Assembly: GCF_949628265.1 (NCBI RefSeq)
Contig: NC_088789.1
Location: 13,198,886-13,262,885 of the forward strand
DNA: 64,000 bases
From: Cloeon dipterum
Taxonomy: Eukaryota; Arthropoda; Insecta; Ephemeroptera; Baetidae
Reading direction: 5' to 3'
The notes below the pieces were generated by a model. That model was not told where the DNA came from, made no database searches, and saw nothing but the letters and a program-made list of their open reading frames with translations. Below, in pieces: positions 24,108 to 52,161 of the stretch. Positions within the stretch are counted from its first letter, which is position 1. Each line of letters opens with the position of its first letter. The translations under genes and the position numbers were made by a program.

Positions 24108-25247
24108 AATTCACCAGTTGTTAAAGCCCTTAGTGTTTGAAGCCGCCAACAGATGGCACCACCATAATATATATTTTCTTAATAAATATAATTTGAAGGA
24201 ACTTCCGCTGCGATTTCAGACTCAATCCAGCTGCTGCGCATTCATAATTTAATAACCAGAAATTTAAACTTACTTTTGAAACTAAAACCAAAATCAGTCC
24301 AGCCATTCACCGTATAAACGTCGAACACTATAATTAAGGGTTTATACAACTTTATTGGTGGGTTGTTGAGTTTTTCTAAACGTTGTTTTCCTTTCAAACA
24401 CGTCATGCAGAACAAAAGATAATGCAATCAATATGACGGCGTGGATGATTCAGTGCATTTTGAATACTTTTTTTGGCTGTCCCAGCAATTATTTTGCCTA
24501 ATTTTTCCCGTCATATCACTGCTGACTTAATTTTTATAGTGTTATATTATGGTGTTGGAAATGAATATGAGTATAATTTTCGATTCAAAACTTTGAGAGC
24601 TACCCGGATTTTAGGGTTTTATGAAAAACATTAAATTGGCTATATATACTTCGAAATCTATATTAAGATATCAAGCTGAACCAAAAATCATTTTAAGCAA
24701 CTTTTTATGCTGGACAACTTTTGTGGGGATGGTGATCTATAGTAACGGTGTGAAAAACCAGAAGGATGACTTCAAACACTAAGCATAAACCCTTAGTGTT
24801 TGAAGCCGCCAACAGATGGTGCAACCAAAGACTTTCTTAAAAAATTTTGTTTTGAGCGATTTGAGGCGTTTCCGCTGCGATTTCAGACTAACTATTTAGT
24901 ATTCTTAGCTATTTATTATTTATTTATTTTTTTTAGTATTCTAGCTATTTAGTATTCTTAAATTTATTTGCTTTTTTTTGACGTGCTGATAACCAAAATC
25001 GGTTAAGCCATTCGCCGTAAAAACGTTGAAAAAATTTTTATTTCAAAAAATAGTTTTTCACGATTCTACGGCGATTGGCTGAACCGATTTTTGTTTTCAG
25101 CATGTCAAAAAAAGCATATTAATTGAAGAATGCACAGCAGCTAGATTGAGTCTGAAATCGCAGCGGGAGTGCCTTAAAAGCGAAAGTCTACGGTGGCGCC
25201 ATCTGTTGGCGGCTTCGAACACTTAGGGTTTATGCAACTGGTGAATT
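24108..25247. mobile_element. Foldback / MITE-like repeat cluster with three related arms
   Basis: Three copies of one sequence module occur here. Two are in direct orientation, from about 24119 and from about 24783, and one is inverted, ending about 25235. Each contains GAAGCCGCCAACAGATGG, a CGCTGCGATTTCAGACT block, and a block like CCAAAATCGGTTAAGCCATT. The second and third copies face each other as long imperfect inverted arms meeting near 25050. The outermost bases, AATTCACCAGTTG at 24108-24120 and CAACTGGTGAATT at 25235-25247, are exact reverse complements. No transposase reading frame is present. The best reading is a non-autonomous foldback element or nested MITEs between the BTB and DDHD genes. 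Confidence 0.75.
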
Positions 25248-26752
25248 CTAAAAACGCGATAGGAGGCTGAAGAAGGAAAAGGGGAGTTAGTTACCACCCT
25301 GAAACCTTAATTGCTCGTCAGAGGGCACCAAGACGAGTTAAACGCGGTAGTCAGTTTTTTATTATCTGACCAGCAAACGCCGAGATGTCGCGTTCTTCAG
25401 TTGATAAATAAATTTTGATTTTTCGACTGGAAACCGGTTTTTTACCTTATCTTAAATATCTAAAAAAATTAAACATCACCGTCGTGAAAATTTCAGGGTA
25501 GAAAGAGAATACCATGTTTTGCTGACCTTCATATAAGTAAATCATGTGATTTTTTATATTCGATTTGAAACTCAAATTTGAAATTTGCTGACTTATTGCT
25601 AACACAAGTTTTCCACCAGAAAAATGTTGCTTCAAATAGGTGTTCAGTTAAGCTTGATATTCCGAGATATACCTGATTTTGTGTTAAAAAAACTTTAATC
25701 CGCGGCGTAAGCACTCAAAGTTTTGATTAGAAAATTTTACTCAGTATTCTTTTTGGGTCAACACCACCAAAATATTATTATGTAAAAATCAATACAGTGA
25801 TGTGACGGCAAATATTTTTCATATGTGTGTATATATATATATGGGATAAAATTTTTGATTTTATCCATATATATATATATGTTTATATTTTCGTACATAA
25901 AATAATATTGAAAATGTTAATGTGCGTTGACCAACAAAAGCTAATAAAATCTTCATTTTCATTGAAATTGCTTTGGTTGTATAGTGAGTAATATAAGGTA
26001 CTTAATATTCACTAATTAAAAAATTTCAATAGCTAGGTGAATTCTTTAACTTTCACGCATTTAAGCCAAAATTTCCTGACTCCTGGGGCTGTTGAGCGAG
26101 ATTTGACTTGAATGTCGAATGTTTTCTTACAACAAAAACAAATTATATTATTCCATGTAAAAAAGAGATCAAAAAGCTTGTGAGAAAAGCAAACTGCTGA
26201 TAAACATTTTGGAAACAAATTGACGAAGGTTGTGTTTAGGAGAACAATACCAGAGTGATTTAGCCCAGCTATATTAATTTTCAATATCGTCTTCGCGGCT
26301 CTCCTGCTGTTTCACATTGGCCTCCTCTGCTTGCCGTGTTGCATTTTATTTTAACATAATTAATGCATAATTTATGCATAATATATATTACCTATATTAT
26401 TATCTTCAAAATTAAGCGATTTTTAACTTTAATTAGTGTAATCTGAATAATAATCAATAGAATGCACGTGAGGAAAATAATAGTATAGTAGTTTGTAAAT
26501 ATTATGCCTTTTATCATAATTTAAACAGCATGATGGTTTTTATTTCTATAAAATAATTAGTCTAAAAATGTTGGCAGCTATGTTTAAATGCTCCCATCAC
26601 TATCACGCATGTGCGACGGCAAACAGCAGCTCGACCAGCAGACGGGGATAGGATAGACGGCCGCAGCACCTGATACACCAGCGCACACAAAAGCAATGAG
26701 CTGCAGCAGAGGGCAAAAACAACAGCTCGCGCTTCTCCATTAATGGTCCATC
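25248..26752. other. Intergenic spacer and promoter flank of the DDHD phospholipase gene
   Basis: It is AT-rich with one hairpin (25831-25880). The last 170 bases (26580-26752) turn GC-rich and probably hold the transcription start and 5' UTR of the plus-strand DDHD gene. No other gene is supported. Confidence 0.55.
25831..25880. repeat. AT-rich near-perfect hairpin
   Basis: (AT)n followed by GGGATAAAAT is mirrored by ATTTTATCC followed by (AT)n around a five-base loop. The arms are about 22 bases with a single G mismatch. This is typical of an expanding AT cruciform-forming microsatellite; no function is implied. Confidence 0.8.
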
Positions 26753-29700
26753 ATGGATTTTCCAACGCCTGGCGACTCAGCCGACCTGGGCTATTCTCTT
26801 AATGAAGACCGTTTCAATGGTTCCTCTGTGTCTGGGGCGGAATACATACTCGGGGAGCAGGTGCACCAAATGTCGCTTGAGCCCCTTGAGCCAAACTCGG
26901 CTAGTTATGATTGCCATCAGGACCAGCAGCAGTTCGCTGCAGAGGAATATGAATACTGGAATCAAGTATGATATAACAAATATCAGACTATATATTATTT
27001 GGACTATAATTTTTTCCTTAAATTCATGCGCATGCCATTATTTTGATCTATATTTGCACCAAACTCATTCAAAAACCATATTTTGAGGATTGAGCTAAAT
27101 AAATCACATTTACCTTCATATTTTGATTTATTATTAAAGAATGTGAAGGTTTACAGAGTATACACATTGTAATATCTAATATTATCTAAAAACCGCAAAA
27201 CTCAATTTTCAGGATTCCGTGATTGGCGAACTAACTGCTGAGGAGATCCGCTGGTTTTACAAATCAGACACTGACAAGCGATGGACTGAGTTCAACGGAT
27301 ATGATTCACATCATATCGAATTTTTGTATCGACAGTACAATCAAGAGTGGCATCAGGTCTATAACGAACAGCAAAGCAATGGAGGCGAGGGAGTCGGAGT
27401 GAAAATTCCAAAACACCAAATTGTCGTCAGAGGAGGCATGTACGAGGTTGACGTCCACTCATGGAAAGGCTACTCCATATTTTGGCCAGGTTTTTATTTT
27501 TCCACGTCTGACGCAATGACGTTGAAATTCGACATGTCACAGTGGAAATATTATTGCAGGCGAGGAATTCCAAGTTACAAGAGGAACTTGGTTTTACGGT
27601 ACCACCTGGCAACCCGTCGAGTACCCACCCTGTGAAACAATAGAGCACATGCATCTCCAGCTATTTTGTGGGCAGAGGCTATCTGACTATGCTGACTCTG
27701 GCTTATCTCAGAAAGAAGGCAAAATAATATAAAATTCCATATTTGAATTAACTTATATAACTCAAATGATTACAGTTTGGCACACCGAACAACTGCCTGA
27801 ATTCCATGTAGACTGGCACTCTCCCAAAGATGTGTTCCTCCACAATGAAACTGCACCTTCTAAGCTAATGAGAAGCGTGACTCAGAAATTGGGATTTCAA
27901 AAACGTAAAAAACAATAAACTTTTCATAAATATAACATGCTAATTAATTTATTATCTGTGCCATCACAGCAACAGGGTGTCGCTTGATGAGAGGATATAA
28001 GACTCCAGCTTTAGCTACTGACTCAGCAGATAGAATCACAGACATCACTCATCTTGTTTTTGTTATTCATGGCATTGGCCAGAAGATGGACATCGGAAGA
28101 ATAATCAAGAATAGTAACAGGTAAGAATCAACTGACGCTTGAATCGAGATTTTAAATATTTAATGAGAAAAATCTATTCCAGTTTCAGGGATTGTGTGAC
28201 ATGGCTTCAGAATAAATATTTCCCCAACTCCACTGATAGGCCAGAATTTTTTCCTGTGGAATGGCGAACGTCTTTGAAGCTCGATGGGGGTAAATATGAC
28301 TTCCTACACTTTTCAGTTCAATTTGACTGTAGCAAATAGTAGAGAGGTCTAAATGCATAAATATTACATATCGATAACAGCAGATAGCAGGATGTGCATT
28401 GCGGTTTTCAGACATTTCTTACTTTTTACTTGTTATAGCTTGTGTGGCAAAGGTTTTTGTGATTACATACTTTGCGTATTTTTCCATCCAACTATTGTTT
28501 GTTTATCGCAATAGAGGTACTACAAAAATCTTTTTATGAAAAAAATTGCAATCTTAAAAATGTTGATAAATCATTCCATCTCGGCCAGGTTTTGGCCACT
28601 CCTGTAGGCCTTGTCCCTTGTCATGAGTAGCCAAAACCTTTTCGAGATGAAAATATTTCGACTTTTTTTAACAACACAACGCGGACAAGTCCCATTTTTC
28701 ATCATAATGCATTCCTCAAGTGAAGAATTCCTTAGAAAATAATTTTGTTGCCTAAAAAAAATTATTGATTCTCTAGCACAGTTTGGTAAAAGGGTTTAAT
28801 AGTAGGAACCAATGAACCAGTGAAAATCTTTGCCTTAAGGAGGAATGATAGTGGATTTCCCCGCCAAATCCTTTAACACACATACAGATTGGGTCCTAAA
28901 AATCATGTACAGTTAAAAAAATACATAGGCAGCACTGTAAATTTTCGAGAAAATCGGCCTCAAACTTAGCATTGTTTTAAATGGAGAATTTTCAACGGAA
29001 TTGTGTAATCGCGATTTACTCTGAAATTCCGCATTTCCCCAAAAAAAGACTCTGGCTATCCGATAGATCTCGATGAGAGGATTCCAAATCATGTGAGAAA
29101 ACATAGTGCAGCACTGTAAATTTCGGAGAAAATTGGCAAAAACAATCTGATTGGTCAGCGCCCAGCGCTGCTGGCCAACAGAGGGGGGCGTTTCATGCCG
29201 TCGCTTCTGGTTGCATTACAGAAGGTGGCCGGCGCGCAACTCAATTATCATTTTAATTACGTTTTCATTATCAGAAAAATTTGAAATTTTCGCACATGGT
29301 AGCAAATGAATCTGTCCTTGAAAATCAATAAAAAATTTATTTATATTACACGCAGTCTCTGATAGCCATAAGGGTCCGAGTTTGCCTCTGAAAATCATTT
29401 AAATTATTAAAATAAAAAAAACATTTTTTCTGAGATGATTCTTGAATAAATTAACTTAATTTTGGGTATTTTGATTTTCCCCAAAAAATTTTAAACGTTC
29501 TTTAACGGCCAGCTGAAATTTTCAGACGATTTTTTTTCAAAAATGGTGAATTTGAGAAAATTTTGCTGAGTGGGGAAAAACTGGAAATTTAATCAGCTTT
29601 CAGAATTTAGGCAGTATTTAAAGCTACTATGAACTAGTGAATTTTAATGAGGCCAAACACAGACCCCTTTTGAAAATCTGCAATTTTTGAAAAAATAAAA

Positions 29701-32700
29701 AATTTCTTTGAAGACTCAAAAGCACTATTTTTTATTTTCTCACTGTTAAATTTTCATAAATTTTCTCACCCCGGAAGCAATTAATTTCCTATGCTAAAAA
29801 AAGAGGGCGTAACCGGTAAAATTCGAAAAATTAGATTTTGGGGCACTTTTGGTCAGAAGTACATGGAAAAAATAGGTCAGTTAGGGTTAACTCAACATGA
29901 AATTTCATTTTTTTAAATAAAAAAATCACTATCATTCCACTTTAAAAAGCTAGAGAGGATAAAATAAACCTTTCCTATGAAACGCTGCACAGAGTTGGGA
30001 GCCCCTAGAAATTATGGTATACGTCATGATCACGTGGCAGCGAGGCCGGTTGCATACATACCCCAACCGTGCTCATGTTTCCCTTAAAGTGTTCTAGAAT
30101 AATTCATTTATCAGCGTCCCATTCAGCGTCTTGATTTTAGAATATGTAGAAAACCTCCATTTATAAGTTTAATGCCAAGATCAAAACTTTAGTAGACATA
30201 TAAATTAAGTAGAGTTAAAATAAAATTAGCTATTAAAGAGGACTAGCTCCCCTCTAGCAATGGCCTATACAGCCTATTGCCATGTGTAGTTCCGGGCAGA
30301 TGGGGGCGCATTGCTATCCAAGGTGTCTTTGGAGGAAAGTCCCCGGATCAAGGTCAGAGAGTCTCATGGCTCAAGGTCATCGACCCGTGACATCGCTAGG
30401 CTATGGAGTGGAAGGGGTCAAACCTGGATCTGCAGCCTGGTGGTCGCGTGGTGCTTGTCAAAGCAAAGTCATGCAATGGGCCCGTGCAGGGCTTACTTAA
30501 CGGGGCTTATCACCCTTCATCTGCCTTTTTGTTTCACGTTTCAACATTTAATGTAGAATAAATTTAATGACTCTTGTGTGCATGTTTAGAAAATGGATCA
30601 AAACTTCTTGGCTTTTCAGTTTGCTCATTTAAAAAAGTTAGATATTTAGCATAGATAAATTTTGGCAGAATATATTATATATTTCATAAAAATTTGTGCG
30701 ATGGTCAAAGGAAATCTGTAATATTATTAAAATTTTGTCAATAATTGAAGCTCATTTGGCTGTTAAAGTTTCACTTCAAGTTTGCTTACATTTTTTACCA
30801 CTTAACCAGTTCATTGACATAAATAATAATTTCGTGCAAAGTAATCTTTTTAAACCAAACTTTTATTATTTTAGACCTAGTATCGGCCATTACTCCTCTT
30901 CATTTGGAAAAGCTTCGGTCCTTACTGAATGCCAGCGCAATGGACATCATGTATTACACAAGCCCGCTGTTTGGGCAAGAGGTATCTAAATTTATAACCG
31001 CGTGTGTTTTCCGCTTTACTATACGATGGTTGTTCTTGAACAGATTCAAGCTGGCTTATGCGTCGAACTGAACCGGCTATATTCGATGTTCCTTGAACGC
31101 TATCCTAACTTCAAAGAAAATGGCGGGAAAGTAATTATAACGCTCATTACTTCTCTTGGCAAACATTATTTCATTGACAATTTTAGTGTTCTGTTGTCGC
31201 TCACTCCCTCGGCTGTGTCATCCTTTACGACATAGTGACTGGGTGGTTGCCAAATGATCCCATGGCGTGTCTTCAGGTTTAATAATTTTTTACTGCGTTG
31301 TCGATTGTGTCGTTAATATGGTAATGAAATCCGCAGAAAGCTAACAGCTCAGAGGGCAGGGAAGAGATGCTCAAGAAGTCTGGGCTATTGTTCGAGGCAA
31401 GTGCTGCAGATAAAATCATAAAAGAAACAAGCAGCAACAAGTTTGTTTTTCAGATTGAGAACATGTTTTGTCTTGGATCTCCGCTGTCAGTCTTCTTAGC
31501 ATTGAGGTGGAAAGACCCGCATGAGCCGGAAAACCACGACAAAGTCCTCCCACCAAAATTGTGCAAGCGACTGTACAACGTTTTCCACCCTGCTGACCCT
31601 GTCGCGTACAGGTAAAATAATTTTCCAACTGCCAGCCTCTTAATTACTCACCTCTCGCTTAGATTGGAACCTCTTTTGGTGAAGGCGTACAAAACCATCG
31701 CTCCTCTAACTCTGCAATCATACAACGCAAGTGCCAAGATGCCCTATGACCTGATGCCACTGGAGCCGATCCAAACTGAATCAATATACTTGAGGAAGAT
31801 AGCCTCTGCTGGTGATTATTCGGACAGAGATGAAGCAACCCCAGAACCTGTGAGCAGTTCGATTCCATCACCGCCTACTCCATCCAGGGGTTAGTTGGCT
31901 CAATTTGAAATAGTATTGCCATTTAACGTGTAATATAACAATTTAATTCTGCGCAGATCGGTGGAGTTTGTGGAGTTTGATGAGAGGTGGTCGTCGCTCT
32001 GTTCAGGCAGAGGGAAGCCATGAGCCTATTGTCAAAGGTAAAATTTGATAGATATCACATTTTTCAAAATAGCTAACAACTTTTAACGATTTGAAGGATA
32101 GTTTTATAGTTGTTACTAACTTGCATATTTTTCCAATTTTTAACGTACTCGATTAGAAGGCTCAGGATCCCCAACTCATCATCATGAAAATGCTTTGAGA
32201 GGTAAAGCAAGCAAAAGCATGATGTAGTACTGTTTTGATGTTTCGCTTCTTGTAGAGTTTGTTGTTCACAATCATATCAGCTTCCACTTATTTCTTTCCT
32301 TGAAGGAAGAAGAGCTAATTTTGCTGAAATTCTATATCTCGACTTTCAGCTACCCTGCTCAATTTTCTGAAGTGAATTTTGTGATAAATTAATCTTATTT
32401 TTTCCCTCTTTATTTCCCTAGGGCTAGAACACAGGCTGGACTTTGTTTTGAGAGAAAACCAATTAGCCACAAGCTACTTTGCCGCTTTGACATCACACAC
32501 CGCATACTGGGAAAACTATGACGTCGCATTTTTCATCCTAACCCGTTTGTTCCCTCAACTGGAACAGGAAGCCCAATTGCCTACAAACTTTGTTGATGGG
32601 TAAGCAATTAAATCTCATATGTTTAATTCAACCTTTCGAGTCAAGCATGATAGTGATTCTGTTATTTTTCCTTTCGTCAGATCGCCTTGCATTCAGAAGA

Positions 32701-33705
32701 ATAGTCGTCTCATCTAGAACACTAGAATCTCATCTGTTTGTTATAATTTCTCACATCAAGTTATGGGAAATTAATGCCAGTATATTTAATTCCAACTGAG
32801 ATTATTTGAACGCCAGTTAAGAAAAAATACGTGGCCAAATTCATTGTCATGAAAAAATCAAAAACATAAAAATTAATTTGCGTTTGTTCATTTGGTGTAC
32901 TTTTTTATTATATCTGGAAAAATTTGTATTTAGTAATTATTTATTGGAATTAAGCCTTTTTTAAACTATTTTGGAAAGTATTGATTGAGCCATGACGGGT
33001 AACATAACAAGAAATATCTAAAAAGAATCAATAAGTATAGCCATACAATTTATATGCTATTTTTTCAGACCTAATTTTACGCAGTTAAAAGAGAAAAACG
33101 TGTCCGCCTATTCCTACTAGAGCCACTGGCTTGCACTAGTCTAATTTTATGACAAGCTCAAAATGCATTTTCCTCTTTTTAATTTCACTAAGTGATAATT
33201 TTGAATGTAATCTTAGTTCCAATTTTTGCATCGGCTTTCACATTCGTTTAAGCAACAGCATGTTGATCTTCACTTTTTCAAATTGATTACTTCACCTTAG
33301 GAGAACAGCTGCCATTTTTCAGGTCAAATTAGTTTGGCTTTTAAAAAGAGTTGTGATAATTGTCTACTTTTGTTCAAAATAATCTATTTGATCACAGGTG
33401 ATTATATTGCGTAGTTTTAGTAATTTGAAATGAAAAATAGCCGTATTGATTAAGGACCACTGTAAATTTCGTCTGGCTATTATGCTGTCCACTTTTGATA
33501 CTATGGTGAAACAACGTGCGCCAGTAATATGTAGTTGATGTCCGGTTTTTTTGGAAACCACTACGTGCCTGTGACATTAAAATTGATTAGCAAATTCGAT
33601 TGTCGCACTTTGATGTCGCCCTCGGATAGCCATTGGAAAACTCTAATCAAATGTGTGTTTCTTTGGAGGTACGAACCGGAATCACCACCGGAGTTCTGTG
33701 GCTGA
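26753..33705 (+). CDS. PAPLA1: DDHD-domain intracellular phospholipase A1 (DDHD1/PAPLA1 type), 15 exons
   Basis: Exons: 26753-26965, 27213-27489, 27560-27718, 27776-27904, 27970-28120, 28183-28289, 30875-30981, 31044-31130, 31187-31276, 31337-31611, 31663-31889, 31957-32037, 32157-32201, 32422-32599 and 33669-33705. They join in phase to about 720 residues. The N-terminal part has a WWE-like region (IRWFYKSDTDKRW) and WKGYSIFWPG running into RGTWFYGTTWQPVE. The lipase core has HLVFVIHGIGQKMD, FPVEWR, SAMDIMYYTSPLF and the serine motif VVAHSLGCVILYD (Ser about 417). The DDHD domain has ENMFCLGSPLSVFLALR, FHPADPVAYRLEPL, LEHRLDFVLRE and LTSHTAYWENYDVA, so all expected Asp and His residues are seen. 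Family members hydrolyse phosphatidic acid and related lipids in the cytosol and secretory pathway. The last exon (12 codons) is the least certain. One intron is GC-AG and another houses RNase MRP RNA. Confidence 0.92.
27719..27775 (+). other. 57-base GC-AG intron in the DDHD phospholipase gene
   Basis: The exon ends GAAAGAAG and the intron begins GCAAAA; it ends TTACAG before TTTGGCAC. Splicing here gives SQKEVWHTEQLPEFHVDW, which continues the family sequence. No GT lies close enough to the junction to preserve the frame, and read-through meets a stop at once. Confidence 0.75.
28577..28649. repeat. Intronic foldback hairpin (about 25-base arms)
   Basis: The left arm 28577-28601 (CATCTCGG then CCAGGTTTTGGCCACTC) and the right arm 28625-28649 (GAGTAGCCAAAACC then TTTTCGAGATG) are imperfect reverse complements around a 23-base loop. 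It may be a small MITE remnant or a transcribed hairpin. Confidence 0.7.
28929..29136. repeat. Diverged tandem duplication in the DDHD intron
   Basis: GCAGCACTGTAAATTTTCG and the bases after it at 28929-28957 recur as GCAGCACTGTAAATTTCGG at 29108-29136. A further shared AAATCATGT and ACATAG lie just upstream of both. The spacing is 179 bases, so this looks like an old duplication or two fragments of one repeat family. Confidence 0.6.
30293..30527 (+). ncRNA. RMRP: RNase MRP RNA, within an intron of the DDHD phospholipase gene
   Basis: RNase MRP RNA is the RNA subunit of the nucleolar endonuclease that cleaves pre-rRNA. The conserved CR-I block GGAAAGTCCCCGG (30334-30346) is followed by GGTCAGAGAGTCTCA, like the GGCAGAGAGTGCC block of vertebrate RMRP. 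The matching CR-V block ACGGGGCTTA lies near 30500-30509; these pair as AAG-bulged T-CCCC with GGGGCTT, the classic P4 helix. GGCAGATGGGGG (30295-30306) pairs with CCCTTCATCTGCC (30513-30525) as P1. CATTGC (about 30309-30314) pairs with GCAATG (about 30474-30479) as P2. TCCAAGG with CTTTGGA forms a short P3 hairpin. A T5 run follows P1 directly, as expected for Pol III. The AGAGAGT signature favours MRP over RNase P. The ends are set from P1 and are approximate. Confidence 0.85.
30526..30530 (+). terminator. Pol III-type T5 terminator after RNase MRP RNA
   Basis: Five T residues follow immediately after the 3' strand of helix P1. This is the usual RNA polymerase III stop and suggests that the RNA is transcribed from its own promoter and not processed from the host intron. 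Confidence 0.65.
32600..33668 (+). other. Last intron of the DDHD gene
   Basis: AT-rich, 1,069 bases. Its donor is GGGTAAGC and its acceptor is a T/G-rich tract ending TTTGGAG at 33668. A second possible acceptor about 30 bases downstream would give a different, longer tail, so the protein C-terminus is not settled. Confidence 0.5.
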
Positions 33706-33994
33706 ATCCTCCAGGCTGAAGCGGGAAATTCTCCCTTCAGTCAGTCAAACAGCTTCCTCCCCTCGCGGGACAACATTTTGTGTTGTATTGTACACAAACA
33801 AACAATATCGCGTTTCAGGTATACTTACAACAATATTGTAATAGGTCAAAATTGTGATATCAATCAGATAGCAGTCTTGAGCAAATTGCTTGCTACTTTT
33901 GATGATGTTTGTATATGCATTACCAAAGTGAACGTTATTGATGTACTATTAAAAAATAGACTAGCTTTGTAGTTTTTGTTAGGTAGATTTGTTC

Positions 33995-34000
33995 AATAAA
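33995..34000 (+). terminator. Candidate polyadenylation signal of the DDHD gene
   Basis: AATAAA lies 290 bases after the stop codon and is followed by a T/GT-rich stretch (TGAGTGTTTCTTTC). This is a good candidate 3' end. Confidence 0.55.
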
Positions 34001-35363
34001 GAAAATTTCGCAAATAAATTGAGTGTTTCTTTCAGAATAAAAGAAACCTAACTTTTTTTAGATCAGTAGCATTTTTATTTTTGTTGACATTCTCATCTTT
34101 TAAAGTGAAATTGTGCCACAATACAATAGTGATATTGTGATTATAACAAAATATACAAACAAAAGTCCCATCGTTCATGTACATTATCTTGTGGTAATTA
34201 ATATACACAGTTCGTATTAACTGCAATCAGTTTTCGCCATCAGCTTAGCAAACTATAGTAGTTTTCATCTTTGACAATCTCAGCGCAGTTTATCATTTTC
34301 CTCTATCGATGCAATTACCATAATGCGCGTCATAGCGTTCACAAAATAAGAACAAAAACCTTGACTAGAACTATTCTTTATATCCAAGCTGCTGAATGAG
34401 ATTATTTGTATAGGTTAGGTTCGTTTTTACTTACTCAAGAGCCTTCAAACCAAAGCTGTTGATAATGGATTGAAGCATATTTAGAGAGATACCGCAAATA
34501 AACCCGCTGGCAGATAAAACTCTTCAAAATAAAAAATGAGCAATTTAGTTTTTTAGAAACAAATACAATCTCAAGTAGCGAACTTGACACAAATCTACAC
34601 AGACACGCACCACACTACACAATCTTCGCTTTCAGCACAGCATATTAGCAGGTGGGAAACAAATTATGTGATCATCTAGTTGTACTGAACGCAGATAAGC
34701 CTGGATCAGACAGGAAAGAGACCAGACCATTTTGCTGTGTCAAAGTGAAGCAATAAATTTTTACGTAAAGCGCTCAATAAATAATTATGGGCATTAAAAT
34801 CAACTAGGAAAGGACTATTATATTCAGCAGAGTGAGAGTGATCCAATAACATTAATTCTTCATCACAATTCTAGGAGAGACGCGCAAGAACTCAACCATT
34901 TGCACAAAATAAAAAAATCACAACCTTCATATAAAATAAACGCGACATTAAAAAAGCAGCACAAAACAAAATGTGTGTACGATGATGTGTCTCTCCTCTC
35001 ACAAGACAAGGCAAAAGAAACGTCAGCCAATGTAATCGATTATCCAGTCTAATCCTTACCAACTAACAATTCAACATTCAAAAATGAGTTCCTAAATTAA
35101 AATTAGAGAGATTAAGCAGTTTAATCGATGACCGACTGCAGTCGCCGCTCATTGTCAGAGGGATATGCAGTTGAAGCAAGTATTATTTAAGACTCAAACT
35201 GTTGCCAGAATCAGAAATCATCTGCTAGTCCTCCTCCGAGCTCCTCTTTTAATTATTATTACTGACGGAGATGCTCAAAAATTCCTACACAACTACTCGT
35301 AAGTAGATGAAAATAGTTGTCAATTGATTACTCATTTAACCAATCAAGGAGAGTCAATTCATG
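34001..35363. other. Intergenic / 3' flank between the convergent DDHD and tau-tubulin kinase genes
   Basis: AT-rich DNA without a supported gene. TTTAAT near 35248 (ATTAAA on the minus strand) lies about 115 bases past the kinase stop and may be its polyadenylation signal. Confidence 0.5.
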
Positions 35364-51847
<16,484 letters not shown>

Positions 51848-52114
51848 CGGGGGGCAGGTGAGCTATCGGCGTGTTAGAGAGTCCATCGGCCGAGGGGAGG
51901 CGACCAGGTGGGCCAAATTCGGCCAAAATTCGACTGAGATCGGCGCCAACAGCACTGGCACTGGGCGCCGCGAGTAAGGCCCCGCGTTTCTGCACGACGT
52001 ACACGCGATTCACTGGCCTCTCGGGCGATCAGCGCCGCTGACAGGTCGATAAAAGAGCTGCTCGGCTGAGGTGAGAGCCACCGACCGCCATGTTAGTTTT
52101 GAGCTGCTGCAGCA

Positions 52115-52161
<47 letters not shown>

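Larger units (their letters stand above)
28290..30874 (+). other. Large intron of the DDHD gene housing an RNA gene and repeats
   Basis: This 2.6 kb intron splits an Asp codon (LKLDG then DLVSAI). It holds a foldback hairpin at 28577-28649, a diverged duplication around 28929-29136, AT-rich sequence to about 30.0 kb and RNase MRP RNA at about 30293-30527. No extra coding exon is supported. Confidence 0.75.

Noticed and set aside
30282..30500. 72-codon plus-strand frame as a small protein
   Set aside because: It overlaps the RNase MRP RNA. The conserved RNA helices explain the sequence and the frame has no protein similarity.
31400..31465. Possible second GC-AG intron (GAG then GCAAGT, ending TTTTTCAG) in the DDHD gene
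   Set aside because: The 63-base segment is in frame, and its end (FVFQIENMFCLGSP) continues the family sequence into the DDHD domain, so it is more likely coding. A retained alternative intron is not excluded.
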